A DNA stretch of 64,000 nucleotides from VGKP01 sp964578345 (GTDB taxonomy: Archaea; Nanobdellota; Nanobdellia; Pacearchaeales; GW2011-AR1). A program made the position numbers and the translations under genes. The DNA lies in contig CAZOCP010000001.1 in the NCBI GenBank assembly GCA_964578345.1, positions 48,622-112,621 of the forward strand, in the 5' to 3' direction. Positions 41,428 through 50,809 of the stretch are shown one piece after another. The notes beneath the pieces are model-generated. The model saw only the letters and a program-made list of their open reading frames with translations, was not told the origin of the DNA and did not search any database. Every line of letters starts with the position of its first letter. The first letter of the stretch is position 1.

Positions 41428-41811
41428 TCAAAGAACCGGCGTAGTCAATTCGACGATGTACTTTCCATCTTCAAGCTGATATACTCTTGGTTTCTCTCTA
41501 GAAAATAATTTCTGTAGATCTAAGAGATACTTTCCAGGTTTAAGCACTTTCACACTTTCAAAATCTAAAAATACGGGGCTTTCCTCAGAGTCTAATCCAG
41601 AAATCTCTCTGACGTCTCTTTCTATCTGTTTTTTCTCTTTTGCTGTAAGATTTATTTCAAAATCTCTTGGCAGTTTAATTCTCTCTATCTCTAACAGCTT
41701 TTCACTTTTTATATAGAAGAAGAACTTGCTCTTGCAATCCCCGCATCCGGCCAATAAATTAGGGTCTCCTTCTTCATACAACTGAGAGCAGTGAACACAT
41801 TTATAAGGCAT
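41428..41811 (-). CDS. Archaeal Zn-ribbon protein (COG3364 type)
   Basis: 127 aa. N-terminal zinc ribbon YKCVHCSQLYEEGDPNLLAG with CGDCKSKFFFY, then a linker and C-terminal KPGKYLLDLQKLF and GKYIVELTTPVL strands. This ribbon protein typically clusters with DUF2073 and an Era/Der-like GTPase, as it does here. Part of the same minus-strand cluster as 41950 and 42349; cellular role unclear. Confidence 0.85.
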   Translation of the reverse strand: MPYKCVHCSQLYEEGDPNLLAGCGDCKSKFFFYIKSEKLLEIERIKLPRDFEINLTAKEKKQIERDVREISGLDSEESPVFLDFESVKVLKPGKYLLDLQKLFSREKPRVYQLEDGKYIVELTTPVL

Positions 41812-41855
41812 TATAAAACTAAAATAACTCTATTAATAAATATTTATATCTTTAT

Positions 41856-41897
41856 TATGGATAACTATCTGGCTTGGATAACTTGGGTTTGGCAGTT
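41856..41897. repeat. 42-bp dispersed repeat, copy 1
   Basis: Shares 37 of 42 positions with 53868-53909; core GATAACTTGG and TTTGGCAGTT identical. GGATAACT at the left and AGTTATCC at the right pair here. It lies between the Zn-ribbon start and DUF2073 stop; the second copy lies between two pilus-operon genes. Confidence 0.6.
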
Positions 41898-41949
41898 ATC
41901 CGCTGGAGAACTGCGCACAAATGTCATGCAACTAACACAGTTCTATCTA

Positions 41950-42339
41950 TCAACTAAGAAATACCTCAATTTTTTTCGGATCTCTTTTTATTTCTTTTAC
42001 AACAGAGCTAGGGCCTATAACAGTCAGAACATTGCTGTCTCCAACCAGCCTCTTTGCAATTCCATATCTAATTTTTACAACAAAGTTCTTATCTCTCATA
42101 TCCGGCTCTATTACTGCCAATTCTATTCCCTTAAATGTTTTTAGATGGTCAACTAAAGCCATTGTATCTTCAATAAGCCTGGCTTCCTCTTCAGGACGCA
42201 GTCTGCCCTGTATTATAACTATCTTGTTTCCAAGCACAAGAGAAAGGATTTTCTTAACTCTTTCAGAAATGCCTAATTTTTCTATTTCTGAAAAAGGTAT
42301 TACATGCAGACCCAAACCTCTAATTTTTTTGTGTTTCAT
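41950..42339 (-). CDS. DUF2073 protein
   Basis: 129 aa. GLGLHVIPFSEIEKLGISER, NKIVIIQGRLRPEEEARLIE, then KTFKGIELAVIEPDMRDKNF and RLVGDSNVLTVIGPSSVVKE: the DUF2073 pattern. Sits between the GTPase and the Zn-ribbon genes in the known archaeal cluster, 9 bp after the GTPase. Function unknown. Confidence 0.88.
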   Translation of the reverse strand: MKHKKIRGLGLHVIPFSEIEKLGISERVKKILSLVLGNKIVIIQGRLRPEEEARLIEDTMALVDHLKTFKGIELAVIEPDMRDKNFVVKIRYGIAKRLVGDSNVLTVIGPSSVVKEIKRDPKKIEVFLS

Positions 42340-42348
42340 TTCGATAAC

Positions 42349-42987
42349 CTAAACTTTTTTTGAAAGTTTAAATAAAGATTCATAAAATTCATCCATATTC
42401 AGTCCGTCTTTAGCAGAGATTCCTACAACATCATAATCTGGAAATATCGATTCGACTTTTTCCACATCTGCCTTTTTCAAGTCTATTTTATTTGCTACAA
42501 TAAGTAAGGGAATCTTTCTGGCTATTAAATTGCCTATAATTGTTATATTAACCTGAGAATATGGATTTTCTGAAGCATCCAACACAACCACTACAGCATC
42601 CATATCATCTAGCCACCTGATAGATTCAATAATTCCCTGCGTAGCTTCCTTAGCCCTCTTTTTTGCATCGTTTTTCTTCACTCCATAAGCTAAAAAGTCT
42701 TCATAATCAATTTTAGTTGCAATTCCGGGGGTGTCTATTAGTTTAAAAAGCATCATCTTGCCCTTATACTTTATCTCGACTTTTTCTTTAAACTGCACTT
42801 GGCGGGTTTCATGGGGTATCTTGCTGACCACGCCTATTTCTTCACCTGTCCAGTCTTTGCATATCCTATTAGCTAGCGAAGTTTTTCCTGAATTTGGCGG
42901 GCCGTAAAATCCAATTTTTATATTGTCTTTCTTTCTAAACAAAACTCTTAAGATACGCTTTGAAAACTGTTTAATTATTCTAATCAT
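42349..42987 (-). CDS. Era/Der-like GTPase
   Basis: 212 aa TRAFAC GTPase. G1 GFYGPPNSGKTSLA (26-39), G3 LIDTPGIA, G4 LLIVANKIDLKK, G5 VGISAKDGL. Basic N-terminus IIKQFSKRILRVLFRKK could contact membrane or RNA. Conserved neighbour of DUF2073 and Zn-ribbon proteins in archaea; likely ribosome or RNA related, but the role is not shown by sequence. Confidence 0.88.
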   Translation of the reverse strand: MIRIIKQFSKRILRVLFRKKDNIKIGFYGPPNSGKTSLANRICKDWTGEEIGVVSKIPHETRQVQFKEKVEIKYKGKMMLFKLIDTPGIATKIDYEDFLAYGVKKNDAKKRAKEATQGIIESIRWLDDMDAVVVVLDASENPYSQVNITIIGNLIARKIPLLIVANKIDLKKADVEKVESIFPDYDVVGISAKDGLNMDEFYESLFKLSKKV

Positions 42988-42992
42988 AAATC

Positions 42993-45647
42993 TTACAAAT
43001 ACGGCCTTTTAATAAATCTTACGTCTCTTTGTTTTTGCAATCTTTTCGATAATTCTTTCCGCACTTTTCTTCTCTCTAGGAACTTTAAAATAGGTATCTC
43101 ATACATTCCAGTTCTCTTTCCATCAAGTTTCTTGAATGCATAACTAATTTGCTCTCTGCTCCATTTCTTTAATCTAAGCTTTTCCCCTATGTTTTCATCC
43201 TTTAAGCCGCTATATCTTGCATTATATATAAAAGTTATAACATTATACAAGTCAGCACTATCTTTAAATAAATATGATTCATAATGTCTTTTGTACCATT
43301 CTTGCAAAGCAATATAGGCAATAAACACTCCTATTAAAACAGCGAGAATCATTATTCCTGCTTTCCCGCCTTTCTTAGAAGGAGGGTGCGCAAGTTCAAC
43401 TTTTTCTATTATTGAATTCAGATTTTTTGGAGCAAGATAAACTCCCAAATCAGTTGCTTGAATCTCTTCAGAAATAAAGAATTCAATAATTTCAGCTTTA
43501 TTAATAGGCACCACACTTCCCCCCAATTCCAAATTACTGGACTCTCTTTGTCCATATTCTTTCATAAAAATAGTTTCCCCAAAGGGATAATCTATGAATA
43601 AATTTACTTCCTCAGATAATTCTTTTTTAGGGGAAATGTTGATTTTAAAGACTGTGGCGAGATCTTCTCTCACAGATCCTTTTTTTGAATATATAATTTT
43701 GAAATCAATATTACTATCAAAATTTTCATATATCCAGCTGACCAGCCCCCTCCTTAAGTAATCTCTTTGTTCATCTGAGATATCTTCTCTAATTTCAGCA
43801 GAATCTAAATATCCTAAATTAATATTTTCTCCAGCGGCAATAGTTGGGACGCGGCCTTCATAGCCAATTACAATTTCTTCAGGAATATTCAATGCAAGCA
43901 GAGCGATTACAATTTCAGAGGCATTCTCTACAGAGGCATTCAATCTAGACTTCAATATATTAACAGATTCCTGCAATGAGGCAATGCCAATTTTCTGTCT
44001 TATTGTATTAGAAACCCAAGCAGGCAGATTGCTAATTTGCCGGCTGACATTTTTTAAATCATTTTCATACTTCAATATTAACGTGGCCGATGCAGCCTGG
44101 GCATTTCCGACAAAAATTTTAAAGGTTTTAGAAAAAGAGGTTCTATCAGTCTTAGTTATTTTAACCGAAATAGAATATTCTCCTTCATTTCTATATACAT
44201 GTGCCGGGCTCTCTCCTTGGCTTTTTTCTTTAGAAGACCCATCTCCAAAATCCCATTCTACCTCGCTTATATTTTGTACTCCTTTTATATTAAACTTTGT
44301 CGGAATGCCTACAGCAATAACCAGAGGCTCAATGCTGAAGTTTAAACCGGGCGAAACTTGTATAGAGAGAGCCTGAAAAATATCTGCCCCATTAATCTTA
44401 AACTCAAGATTAATATCTCCCTTTGCATCAAAAGGAATCGTAAAATCTGCATAGTCTAATGATAAATACAAGGGAGCAGAAGAAACTTTAGGATAAGCGC
44501 GCGCAAGATTATAAATTTCATTTGTTTCTAGACTCGTACCGCCTTCCCTATATTCTGCTTTCACATTGGTAATATCTATTTCTTGCTCAATCCCAGAAAT
44601 TTTTATTGGGATAATACAATTAGGCAGGCATCCCCCGAGGTACATTTCTTCAATATACTCATTAGCAATATCAGATAATTTTTTCCCGTATTTATTTTTC
44701 AATATATCATCATTGACTAGCATATTTACATAATCGAATTGCAAAGACTGCGCAAATAATGAATAATCTCTTGTATAACTTAGCCCACCGTTATCAGTTC
44801 CGCAAACAGGAAAACTCGTCTCAGAGGCTATAGCATAGTTTCCATTTCCTTCTTGCACAATACACAGAAAATATTCTTTTTGTTCATGAGAAGCAAATTC
44901 AATAATGCAAGAAAGAGATTCAGTGTTCTGCGTATTTTTCGGCAAAGTGCATTCTTTTATCAGGGAATTATCTTCAGGGTCTCTAAGCTGCATTTTCAGA
45001 TTTCCAGAACCTTGGCCGCTGTTTATTATATCTCCTCCTACTCTATAAGCCGGGGCAATGGGCAAAGTTACGTTCATACAGTATTGAGTAGGGCCGATTA
45101 TCGCATTAGTATAGCTTTGCAGAGTTCTATTAAAACAGCCTTGATTTTTAGTAGAGCATTCTTTATCAATATATTTATTATTTATCAAATAAAATTCTTT
45201 TTTATCTCCAATATCAATATAGATTTGAGGATAACAAGAATTGGGAGCCTTGCTCTTTATATTAAATCCAATTGATTTAACACTCACCACGCCGTCTCCA
45301 CTCATGCGAAAACCAATTATACTTTCATTTTTCAGATTAAATTTATCTATTGCGTTATTAGCATTATAAGAACTCCCGCATCCAGCTATACTGCAATTAT
45401 AGTCTCTTTCTTCTTCCAGTTCATTTTTCTTTAAAAAATCTAATAGGCTGATATTGCCTGGAAAATTACTGGTTAAAAGAGATTCGGCAGGCTCGTTATT
45501 AAAACTCATCACAACCTTTCCCTTAATAATTTCTCCAGCACCATATTCCCTTTCAATGCTGTTATTATAATAATTATAGGCGGCATTTACAAAACCGATA
45601 TTTAATATTAAAATAAAATACAGTATAATAAACGCCCACTTTTTCAT
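42993..45647 (-). CDS. Large membrane-anchored PKD-domain surface protein
   Basis: 884 aa. Signal peptide WAFIILYFILILNIGFVNA, long beta-rich ectodomain with scattered Cys, a PKD domain near 470-530 (ISEVEWDFGDGSSKEKSQGE, HVYRNEGEYSISVKITK), a coiled-coil-like segment, one membrane span near 795-815 (AGIMILAVLIGVFIAYIALQ) and a basic cytoplasmic tail ending RKELSKRLQKQRDVRFIKRP. Probably part of the pilus/surface locus that follows on the same strand. Confidence 0.75.
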   Translation of the reverse strand: MKKWAFIILYFILILNIGFVNAAYNYYNNSIEREYGAGEIIKGKVVMSFNNEPAESLLTSNFPGNISLLDFLKKNELEEERDYNCSIAGCGSSYNANNAIDKFNLKNESIIGFRMSGDGVVSVKSIGFNIKSKAPNSCYPQIYIDIGDKKEFYLINNKYIDKECSTKNQGCFNRTLQSYTNAIIGPTQYCMNVTLPIAPAYRVGGDIINSGQGSGNLKMQLRDPEDNSLIKECTLPKNTQNTESLSCIIEFASHEQKEYFLCIVQEGNGNYAIASETSFPVCGTDNGGLSYTRDYSLFAQSLQFDYVNMLVNDDILKNKYGKKLSDIANEYIEEMYLGGCLPNCIIPIKISGIEQEIDITNVKAEYREGGTSLETNEIYNLARAYPKVSSAPLYLSLDYADFTIPFDAKGDINLEFKINGADIFQALSIQVSPGLNFSIEPLVIAVGIPTKFNIKGVQNISEVEWDFGDGSSKEKSQGESPAHVYRNEGEYSISVKITKTDRTSFSKTFKIFVGNAQAASATLILKYENDLKNVSRQISNLPAWVSNTIRQKIGIASLQESVNILKSRLNASVENASEIVIALLALNIPEEIVIGYEGRVPTIAAGENINLGYLDSAEIREDISDEQRDYLRRGLVSWIYENFDSNIDFKIIYSKKGSVREDLATVFKINISPKKELSEEVNLFIDYPFGETIFMKEYGQRESSNLELGGSVVPINKAEIIEFFISEEIQATDLGVYLAPKNLNSIIEKVELAHPPSKKGGKAGIMILAVLIGVFIAYIALQEWYKRHYESYLFKDSADLYNVITFIYNARYSGLKDENIGEKLRLKKWSREQISYAFKKLDGKRTGMYEIPILKFLERRKVRKELSKRLQKQRDVRFIKRPYL

Positions 45648-45669
45648 ATCTATCCAAACAATTAATTAT

Positions 45670-47973
45670 TTAAAAACATGCCGAATTCATATAGACTTTT
45701 TTAATTCTATAAATAAAAGCAATAGCTACTAAAGTAGCAATAAAATTAAAAATTCCAAAGAAAGGAAATTGAAGGTTTCCTCTACAAGGTACTCTCACCT
45801 CACTATTTACACACGAATCTAGTGTTGCCGAAGTGCAGGTTCCACTCTGAAATTCTTTCTTAATAACAATTGTAAAATATCCATTCTCGTCGCAAGTAAG
45901 GTCTTCATTATTAGAAGAAACCAAACACAAAGGTTCATTACAATTTGTAGGAGCAATACGTGGAGAGACAGGAAGAAGACTATGTACTTTTTTTAATACG
46001 CATTTGTTTTCATTTTGTTTCCAAATGCATCCTTCACAGAGCCACTCTCCACCGTTCTCTCGAGTTCCGCATTTAGGATTCTCAGTTACTTCTGGATTCA
46101 TAGAGTCTTCATCCCCAACACGAAAAGGATCATCTTCACATTCATTAATCGTTTTATAATCTCCGCAGCTTCTTACATTCGTAAATCCAGGATCAGAACA
46201 ACCCGCACTGATTCCATTTGTGCCAAGACCGGCTCTGCAAAAAGTTCCAGCAGGGCAGCAATCATCTCCTCGAACATTTACAGGATTACCTATGTCTCCT
46301 CCGCTAGCAACTCCATCCTCTCCCACACACCCTCCCTCATTAATCTTTTTCTTTTCTCGAACAAATCCAGCATCATCAATCTTAACAAAAACTCCCCCCT
46401 CTTCATTAAGCAAGCACTGTTCATTTCCAACAAAAGTAAAAACTCTTCTAGTCTCTTTATTCAATGTAAAAGGATTCCCTATGCTCGCAGTTAATTTAAT
46501 CCATTTATCATTTTGTTCCTGTGAGAATGATGAATAAGGCTTATTTCCCTCAACAGCAGAAGCTCCTGTGCCTTCGAAAGAATATCCATCATCAAATTCC
46601 CATATAAACTTCATAGAATCAAACCCAATATTTCCGCCAATAACCTCTTTTTTGACTAAAGGATTGCTACCGCCAGGGCATTCATTCATAGTTCGAACAG
46701 GACAATTACCCACAACACAGTCTATTACTCCATTACATTGCTCTCCAACACCATTCTTAATTACATAACTATCTTTAGCACTAAAACTTACTCTCCTTGA
46801 AGCGCCATTAACAATTTCTTTATGTCTTGGTTTTTCAATAAAAGCTAGCAGGCCATTAGATGTTTTACCAATTATTAAAATAGCTATTTGCGCTTCAGCA
46901 CTCTGCCCGCCGTCATCAGTCACTTTTAAAGTAATAGTTTTCTGTCCAGGAGAAGCAAATTTGTATTTATTATCAGCAACTTGAGCATTCGGCTCTTCTT
47001 CAATTATCCATTTTGTTTCTTCAATAAGACCATCACTATCAGTGCTGCAGCTTTCAAAAACAATATCTTGGTCTTTAAAGTAAATTTGCCTATGCTCTGG
47101 TTTTCCTATACACGCTATTGGCGGAGACACCGAGGGATTAATATTCACTATCAAATTCATGCTTTCTTTATTAAATCCAGTTGCCCTTGCTTCAAAGTAA
47201 AACTCAACTTCATCTTTCTCCTTATCTTCATCATTGATTGCTGATTTAGCTTTTTCAATATCATTATCAGTTATTGTCCATGAAACTTTAGCCAACCCTC
47301 CTACTTCTGTGTTTGCACTCAAGGCGTCATTTCCAACAAGAATATCATCATCGTTAATAGAATCTCTTTCCTTAATTTCAAATTTGACTTCTGTATTTGC
47401 TGGAAAACTTGTCCTAGCTATCAACCACACAGTTTTTCCTTTATTGCTGCTGGCTATTCTTTGTCCACGCCCATTTGCCCAATAAACTATATTCCTAGGT
47501 TCGCGGGCAGACGAACAGCAAACCTTTAAATTATTACCTGCGCCAATATCTACATGCGCATTACTCTCCGAGCTTAAAACCATAATTTCTCTTTCATTTA
47601 AAGAGCATTGGCTCTTTACAGAACACGCCAAATCACCATAACAAATATTTATTCCATTATCTGAATAATCTTTATTTACATGAGCATTATTATTACTAGT
47701 AAGACTAACAACAAAATTCGAAGGCTTATTTCCATTCGCAGCAGAACATTGATGAGGCTCTCTTCCAGTATATTTACCTCCAAAAATATTCTCATAACAA
47801 ACAGCTATTTGTGCATTTGTATCGCTCCATAAAGATGCGTGCGAATTAGAGTTAGAAAACAATCTTAGAATTGTTTGATCATCGTCACACTGCTCATCCG
47901 CAGAAACCCCCCCTATTAAAAATACAGAAACTAACAAGAAATACAGCCAAAAAACACCCTTTATCATACACAT
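45670..47973 (-). CDS. Cys-rich PKD-domain surface protein
   Basis: 767 aa. Signal peptide VFWLYFLLVSVFLIGGVSAD (start ATG 47973, or 47967). Three N-terminal repeats around SNSNSHASLW, TSNNNAHVN and SSESNAHVD, each with Cys nearby. A PKD domain (about 290-365, CIGKPEHRQIYFKDQDIVFE and GQKTITLKVTDDGGQSAEAQ), then many Cys in disulfide-like spacing, and a C-terminal anchor FGIFNFIATLVAIAFIYRIK. Secreted or surface protein, same strand as the pilus genes. Confidence 0.75.
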   Translation of the reverse strand: MCMIKGVFWLYFLLVSVFLIGGVSADEQCDDDQTILRLFSNSNSHASLWSDTNAQIAVCYENIFGGKYTGREPHQCSAANGNKPSNFVVSLTSNNNAHVNKDYSDNGINICYGDLACSVKSQCSLNEREIMVLSSESNAHVDIGAGNNLKVCCSSAREPRNIVYWANGRGQRIASSNKGKTVWLIARTSFPANTEVKFEIKERDSINDDDILVGNDALSANTEVGGLAKVSWTITDNDIEKAKSAINDEDKEKDEVEFYFEARATGFNKESMNLIVNINPSVSPPIACIGKPEHRQIYFKDQDIVFESCSTDSDGLIEETKWIIEEEPNAQVADNKYKFASPGQKTITLKVTDDGGQSAEAQIAILIIGKTSNGLLAFIEKPRHKEIVNGASRRVSFSAKDSYVIKNGVGEQCNGVIDCVVGNCPVRTMNECPGGSNPLVKKEVIGGNIGFDSMKFIWEFDDGYSFEGTGASAVEGNKPYSSFSQEQNDKWIKLTASIGNPFTLNKETRRVFTFVGNEQCLLNEEGGVFVKIDDAGFVREKKKINEGGCVGEDGVASGGDIGNPVNVRGDDCCPAGTFCRAGLGTNGISAGCSDPGFTNVRSCGDYKTINECEDDPFRVGDEDSMNPEVTENPKCGTRENGGEWLCEGCIWKQNENKCVLKKVHSLLPVSPRIAPTNCNEPLCLVSSNNEDLTCDENGYFTIVIKKEFQSGTCTSATLDSCVNSEVRVPCRGNLQFPFFGIFNFIATLVAIAFIYRIKKVYMNSACF

Positions 47974-48005
47974 AAATTAATCAAAGATATTTATAAACTA
48001 TTCTC

Positions 48006-48407
48006 TTATTTCCTCCAGATATATAACTTGACTTTTTTTGCATTTAAATTATCAGAATTCAAGGCAAATATCCTTTCAGCACTATAAATATTATTTTCAG
48101 TCTCTCTTTCAATTAAGCAATCTTCTCCCAGCTCACATATATTAAAATCATACTTCAATGCGCTATTGTGAAATCTATCCGAAAGATATGCTCTAATTTG
48201 TTCTTCAGCAGCATTTTCATTACTGCCTACAAGCCCCCTAATTGTCGTATTTTGAGCAAGCTCGTCCAAAAGCGCATTAAGTTTTATGCTCAAGTCTTTT
48301 TCCTCAGGCGCCTCTTGCCTGCTGTTTAAGAAAATCAGAGTGCCCAAAACAAGAACAACTCCTATACTTGCTTCTACAATTCTAACCCATCCTTTTTTAT
48401 TCACCAT
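48006..48407 (-). CDS. Pilin-like small membrane protein
   Basis: 133 aa. KKGWVRIVEASIGVVLVLGT is a basic head plus hydrophobic helix with the pilin-type Glu; ectodomain holds one Cys pair (CELGEDC). Overlaps the next gene upstream (48401) by 7 bp, so the two are coupled. Likely minor pilin. Confidence 0.65.
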   Translation of the reverse strand: MVNKKGWVRIVEASIGVVLVLGTLIFLNSRQEAPEEKDLSIKLNALLDELAQNTTIRGLVGSNENAAEEQIRAYLSDRFHNSALKYDFNICELGEDCLIERETENNIYSAERIFALNSDNLNAKKVKLYIWRK

Positions 48408-49105
48408 ACTTTAACCTCCAAATTTGCAAAGATTCTCTTTCCATCCTCTCTTAAAACCATTACTCTCATACTATCTGCAAAGACCTCTGTTCTTCCTTCA
48501 ATTACAGAAGAAGACTCTATTTTATCATCAGAGGAGAAAACCACGCTAAAAACAAAGTCTCTGCCAGCAGGAATTCCAATTTCATTTTTTAAGTTATCAT
48601 AATCTTCGCTATAATCTTTAGCGAGATTTTCAATATTTTTTTTAGAAACAGCCATCATTGATAAATTATAAGAGCCAAGTTTATATTTAGAACTATCAAT
48701 AGTTTCTGTCAATATAAAATTATCAGCATTCGAAGCAAAATCTCCAGCATAAATATAAACTATTCTGCCGTCAGCAGGCCCCCATTCAACACTCAAAGTT
48801 CTCACTGCAAGCTTAGAAGGCATTACATCTCCCGATAAATTTTCAACTCTGATTCCTCTTGCTCCAGCATAGGTAAAAGGCAAAGTTATGATTCCTTCTG
48901 GAATATCCTCATTGACAATAACTCCATATCTCTCAATAGGAAGGCTTATTTTTTTTATAATCTTGTCCATAACGATTTCTTCAGGACTTTCTCCAACAAA
49001 GGATTTTTGTACAGGAGACAATATCAGCAGGCTTACCGATATCGCAGCTATAAAAATAATAAACGAAAGAACCATTTCCAAATGAGAAATTCCTGCTTTA
49101 TTCAT
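48401..49105 (-). CDS. Pilin-like membrane-anchored protein
   Basis: 234 aa. MNKAGISHLEMVLSFIIFIA and the following hydrophobic stretch form a pilin-type N-terminus with Glu near position 10; the ectodomain is beta-rich without Cys. Promoter region shared with the divergent methyltransferase gene (49156). Likely minor pilin of the same apparatus. Confidence 0.65.
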   Translation of the reverse strand: MNKAGISHLEMVLSFIIFIAAISVSLLILSPVQKSFVGESPEEIVMDKIIKKISLPIERYGVIVNEDIPEGIITLPFTYAGARGIRVENLSGDVMPSKLAVRTLSVEWGPADGRIVYIYAGDFASNADNFILTETIDSSKYKLGSYNLSMMAVSKKNIENLAKDYSEDYDNLKNEIGIPAGRDFVFSVVFSSDDKIESSSVIEGRTEVFADSMRVMVLREDGKRIFANLEVKVW

Positions 49106-49155
49106 TTATCTATATAACCCGTAGTGTTTATATAAATTACTTTCATCTGTTTATC

Positions 49156-49926
49156 ATGCATTCTGCTCTTATAAAAAAAATCAAGCAAAAAAAAGAATTA
49201 AGCGGACTGGCAGATTCAATTATTGAAGAAGCTATTTTAAAACATTTTAAGAAAAAAGAGGTCACTCTCTTTTATTTAGGCAGTAAAGAAGAAAAAATAG
49301 TAGTAAAGACAGTTCGAGCAGGCCTTAGAAAAATGACTGGGCAATTTCAGAAAAAAACATCAAAAAGAGAACAGCTATTAGAGCAGAATAAATTAACTGA
49401 ATTGCTAAAAACCCACAACTCAACAGCAGAACGTTTATCAGTTTACCCGCAAATAAAGAATCTATTAAAAGAGTTAAAGATATCCTCTGTTCTCGATTTA
49501 GGATGCGGATTAAATCCAATTGCTCTGTCTTCTCCGAGTATTAAATATTATGCAGCAGACATAAGAGAAGACGAGTTAAATCTTATAAAGAAATTCTTTC
49601 AAAAAAATGAAATTCAAGGAAAAGTTTTTATTTATGATTTAAGGAAAATTGAAAAAAAAGACCTGCCGAATACAGATTTATGTCTTCTATTAAAGGTTTT
49701 AGATTTGCTGGAAAGCAAAGGGCATAAAATAGCAGAGCGCATTATCAAATTAGTTCCTTCTAGATATATATTAGTCAGCTTCTCAACGAAAACCCTATCA
49801 GGCAAGCCGATGAATCATCCCCAAAGAGGATGGATAGAGCATCTGGCAAACCGGCTGCATTATAAATATAAATTAATAGAAACTAAAAATGAAAATTTTT
49901 ATTTAATTAATAAATCGTCAAACTGA
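49156..49926 (+). CDS. Arm/Rmt (FmrO)-like 16S rRNA methyltransferase homologue
   Basis: 256 aa. After a helical N-terminal domain comes THNSTAERLSVYPQIKNLLK, then SSVLDLGCGLNPIALSSPSI (SAM motif), TDLCLLLKVLDLLESKGHKI, and RYILVSFSTKTLSGKPMNHP, the order of motifs in ArmA/RmtB and FmrO-type m7G1405 methyltransferases (HxSTxERL, ACGLNPxAL, LLKVLPLLE, FPTxSLxG). An archaeal member of this family; rRNA as substrate and any antibiotic relevance are inferred. Plus-strand gene inside the minus-strand pilus locus; 3' end overlaps 49918. Confidence 0.8.
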   Translation: MHSALIKKIKQKKELSGLADSIIEEAILKHFKKKEVTLFYLGSKEEKIVVKTVRAGLRKMTGQFQKKTSKREQLLEQNKLTELLKTHNSTAERLSVYPQIKNLLKELKISSVLDLGCGLNPIALSSPSIKYYAADIREDELNLIKKFFQKNEIQGKVFIYDLRKIEKKDLPNTDLCLLLKVLDLLESKGHKIAERIIKLVPSRYILVSFSTKTLSGKPMNHPQRGWIEHLANRLHYKYKLIETKNENFYLINKSSN

Positions 49927-50808
49927 GTTTCCTGAAGATAGCATAAGTCTGATTCCGGTAGATATTAAAAATGCAGAAGCAGACAAAGCAAAAGAATGTT
50001 TGATGCCTTTCTTTAAAGAGCCTTCTGTCAGCTTACCAATTATTAACCCAGAAAATAAGCCCTGAGTAATCAAAAGATATAAGAACCCGTTCGAAATCTC
50101 TTCAGGAGTTAATCTCTCAGCAGGCAGGCCAGAAAGAGGCTCATCAAAAGAAGAAATATCGCTATTGAATGCATCAAAAGAGGCTACATTATTCACCAAA
50201 GGCAGGATTTTAAACTGCATTACAAGCATAATTCCAATAAAAACAAAAAATATAATATATCCTTGAACTACTAAGCTTGATATTGCTGCTCTACGCTCTT
50301 TTTTTAATTTTTCAACTTCTGCAATTGATTTTGCAGAAGATTCCAGAATATAATTTATCTCTCCTCCAGCGCGCTCTGCCTCACTGATTAAAGTAACTGC
50401 TCTCCCGATTACGGGGCTGTCTACTTCATAAGCAAAGTTTTCTAATGCTTTGTTGATAGGTATGCCCAGCGCAATCTGATTTGCTAATTTTTCAACATAA
50501 GGACTCAGAGGCCCGTAGTCTTTCTTTTTCAGATTGACTATACTTTTACTAATTGGAGTCCCAGTATTAACACTCTCAGCTAGATTTCTAGAAAACTCCA
50601 AAAACATCTCATTGATTTTCTCCTGTCTTGAGTTCTCAAGTATCAAATTAATAATAAATGGAAGAGCAGATGCACCAATTGCTATTCCTATAAGAAATAA
50701 CTGCAAGTTATGGTTTGCTTCTTTCTGCACCAGAAACAAAATAAAGGCGACAACTAATATCATCACTCCCACAATAAAACCAATCCAGTGAATACGTTTT
50801 ATTATCAT
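49918..50808 (-). CDS. Type II secretion/type IV pilus platform protein (TadC/FlaJ-like)
   Basis: 296 aa. Cytoplasmic four-helix motif ANQIALGIPINKALENFAYE and RAVTLISEAERAGGEINYIL typical of T2SF domains, between membrane spans near 10-55, 185-205 and 240-285. Second, shorter platform protein, encoded directly after the 433-aa one (1-bp gap). Works with the ATPase at 52301 to assemble archaeal pili. Confidence 0.88.
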   Translation of the reverse strand: MIIKRIHWIGFIVGVMILVVAFILFLVQKEANHNLQLFLIGIAIGASALPFIINLILENSRQEKINEMFLEFSRNLAESVNTGTPISKSIVNLKKKDYGPLSPYVEKLANQIALGIPINKALENFAYEVDSPVIGRAVTLISEAERAGGEINYILESSAKSIAEVEKLKKERRAAISSLVVQGYIIFFVFIGIMLVMQFKILPLVNNVASFDAFNSDISSFDEPLSGLPAERLTPEEISNGFLYLLITQGLFSGLIIGKLTEGSLKKGIKHSFALSASAFLISTGIRLMLSSGNSV

Positions 50809-50809
50809 C

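Noticed and set aside
41791..42144. 117-aa plus-strand ORF spanning the dispersed repeat
   Set aside because: Mostly antisense to DUF2073 and starts inside the Zn-ribbon gene; no family resemblance.
46015..47485. Several plus-strand ORFs of 66-159 aa opposite the Cys-rich PKD protein
   Set aside because: Shadow frames of a well-supported long gene; Ser/Ile-rich composition without start signals.
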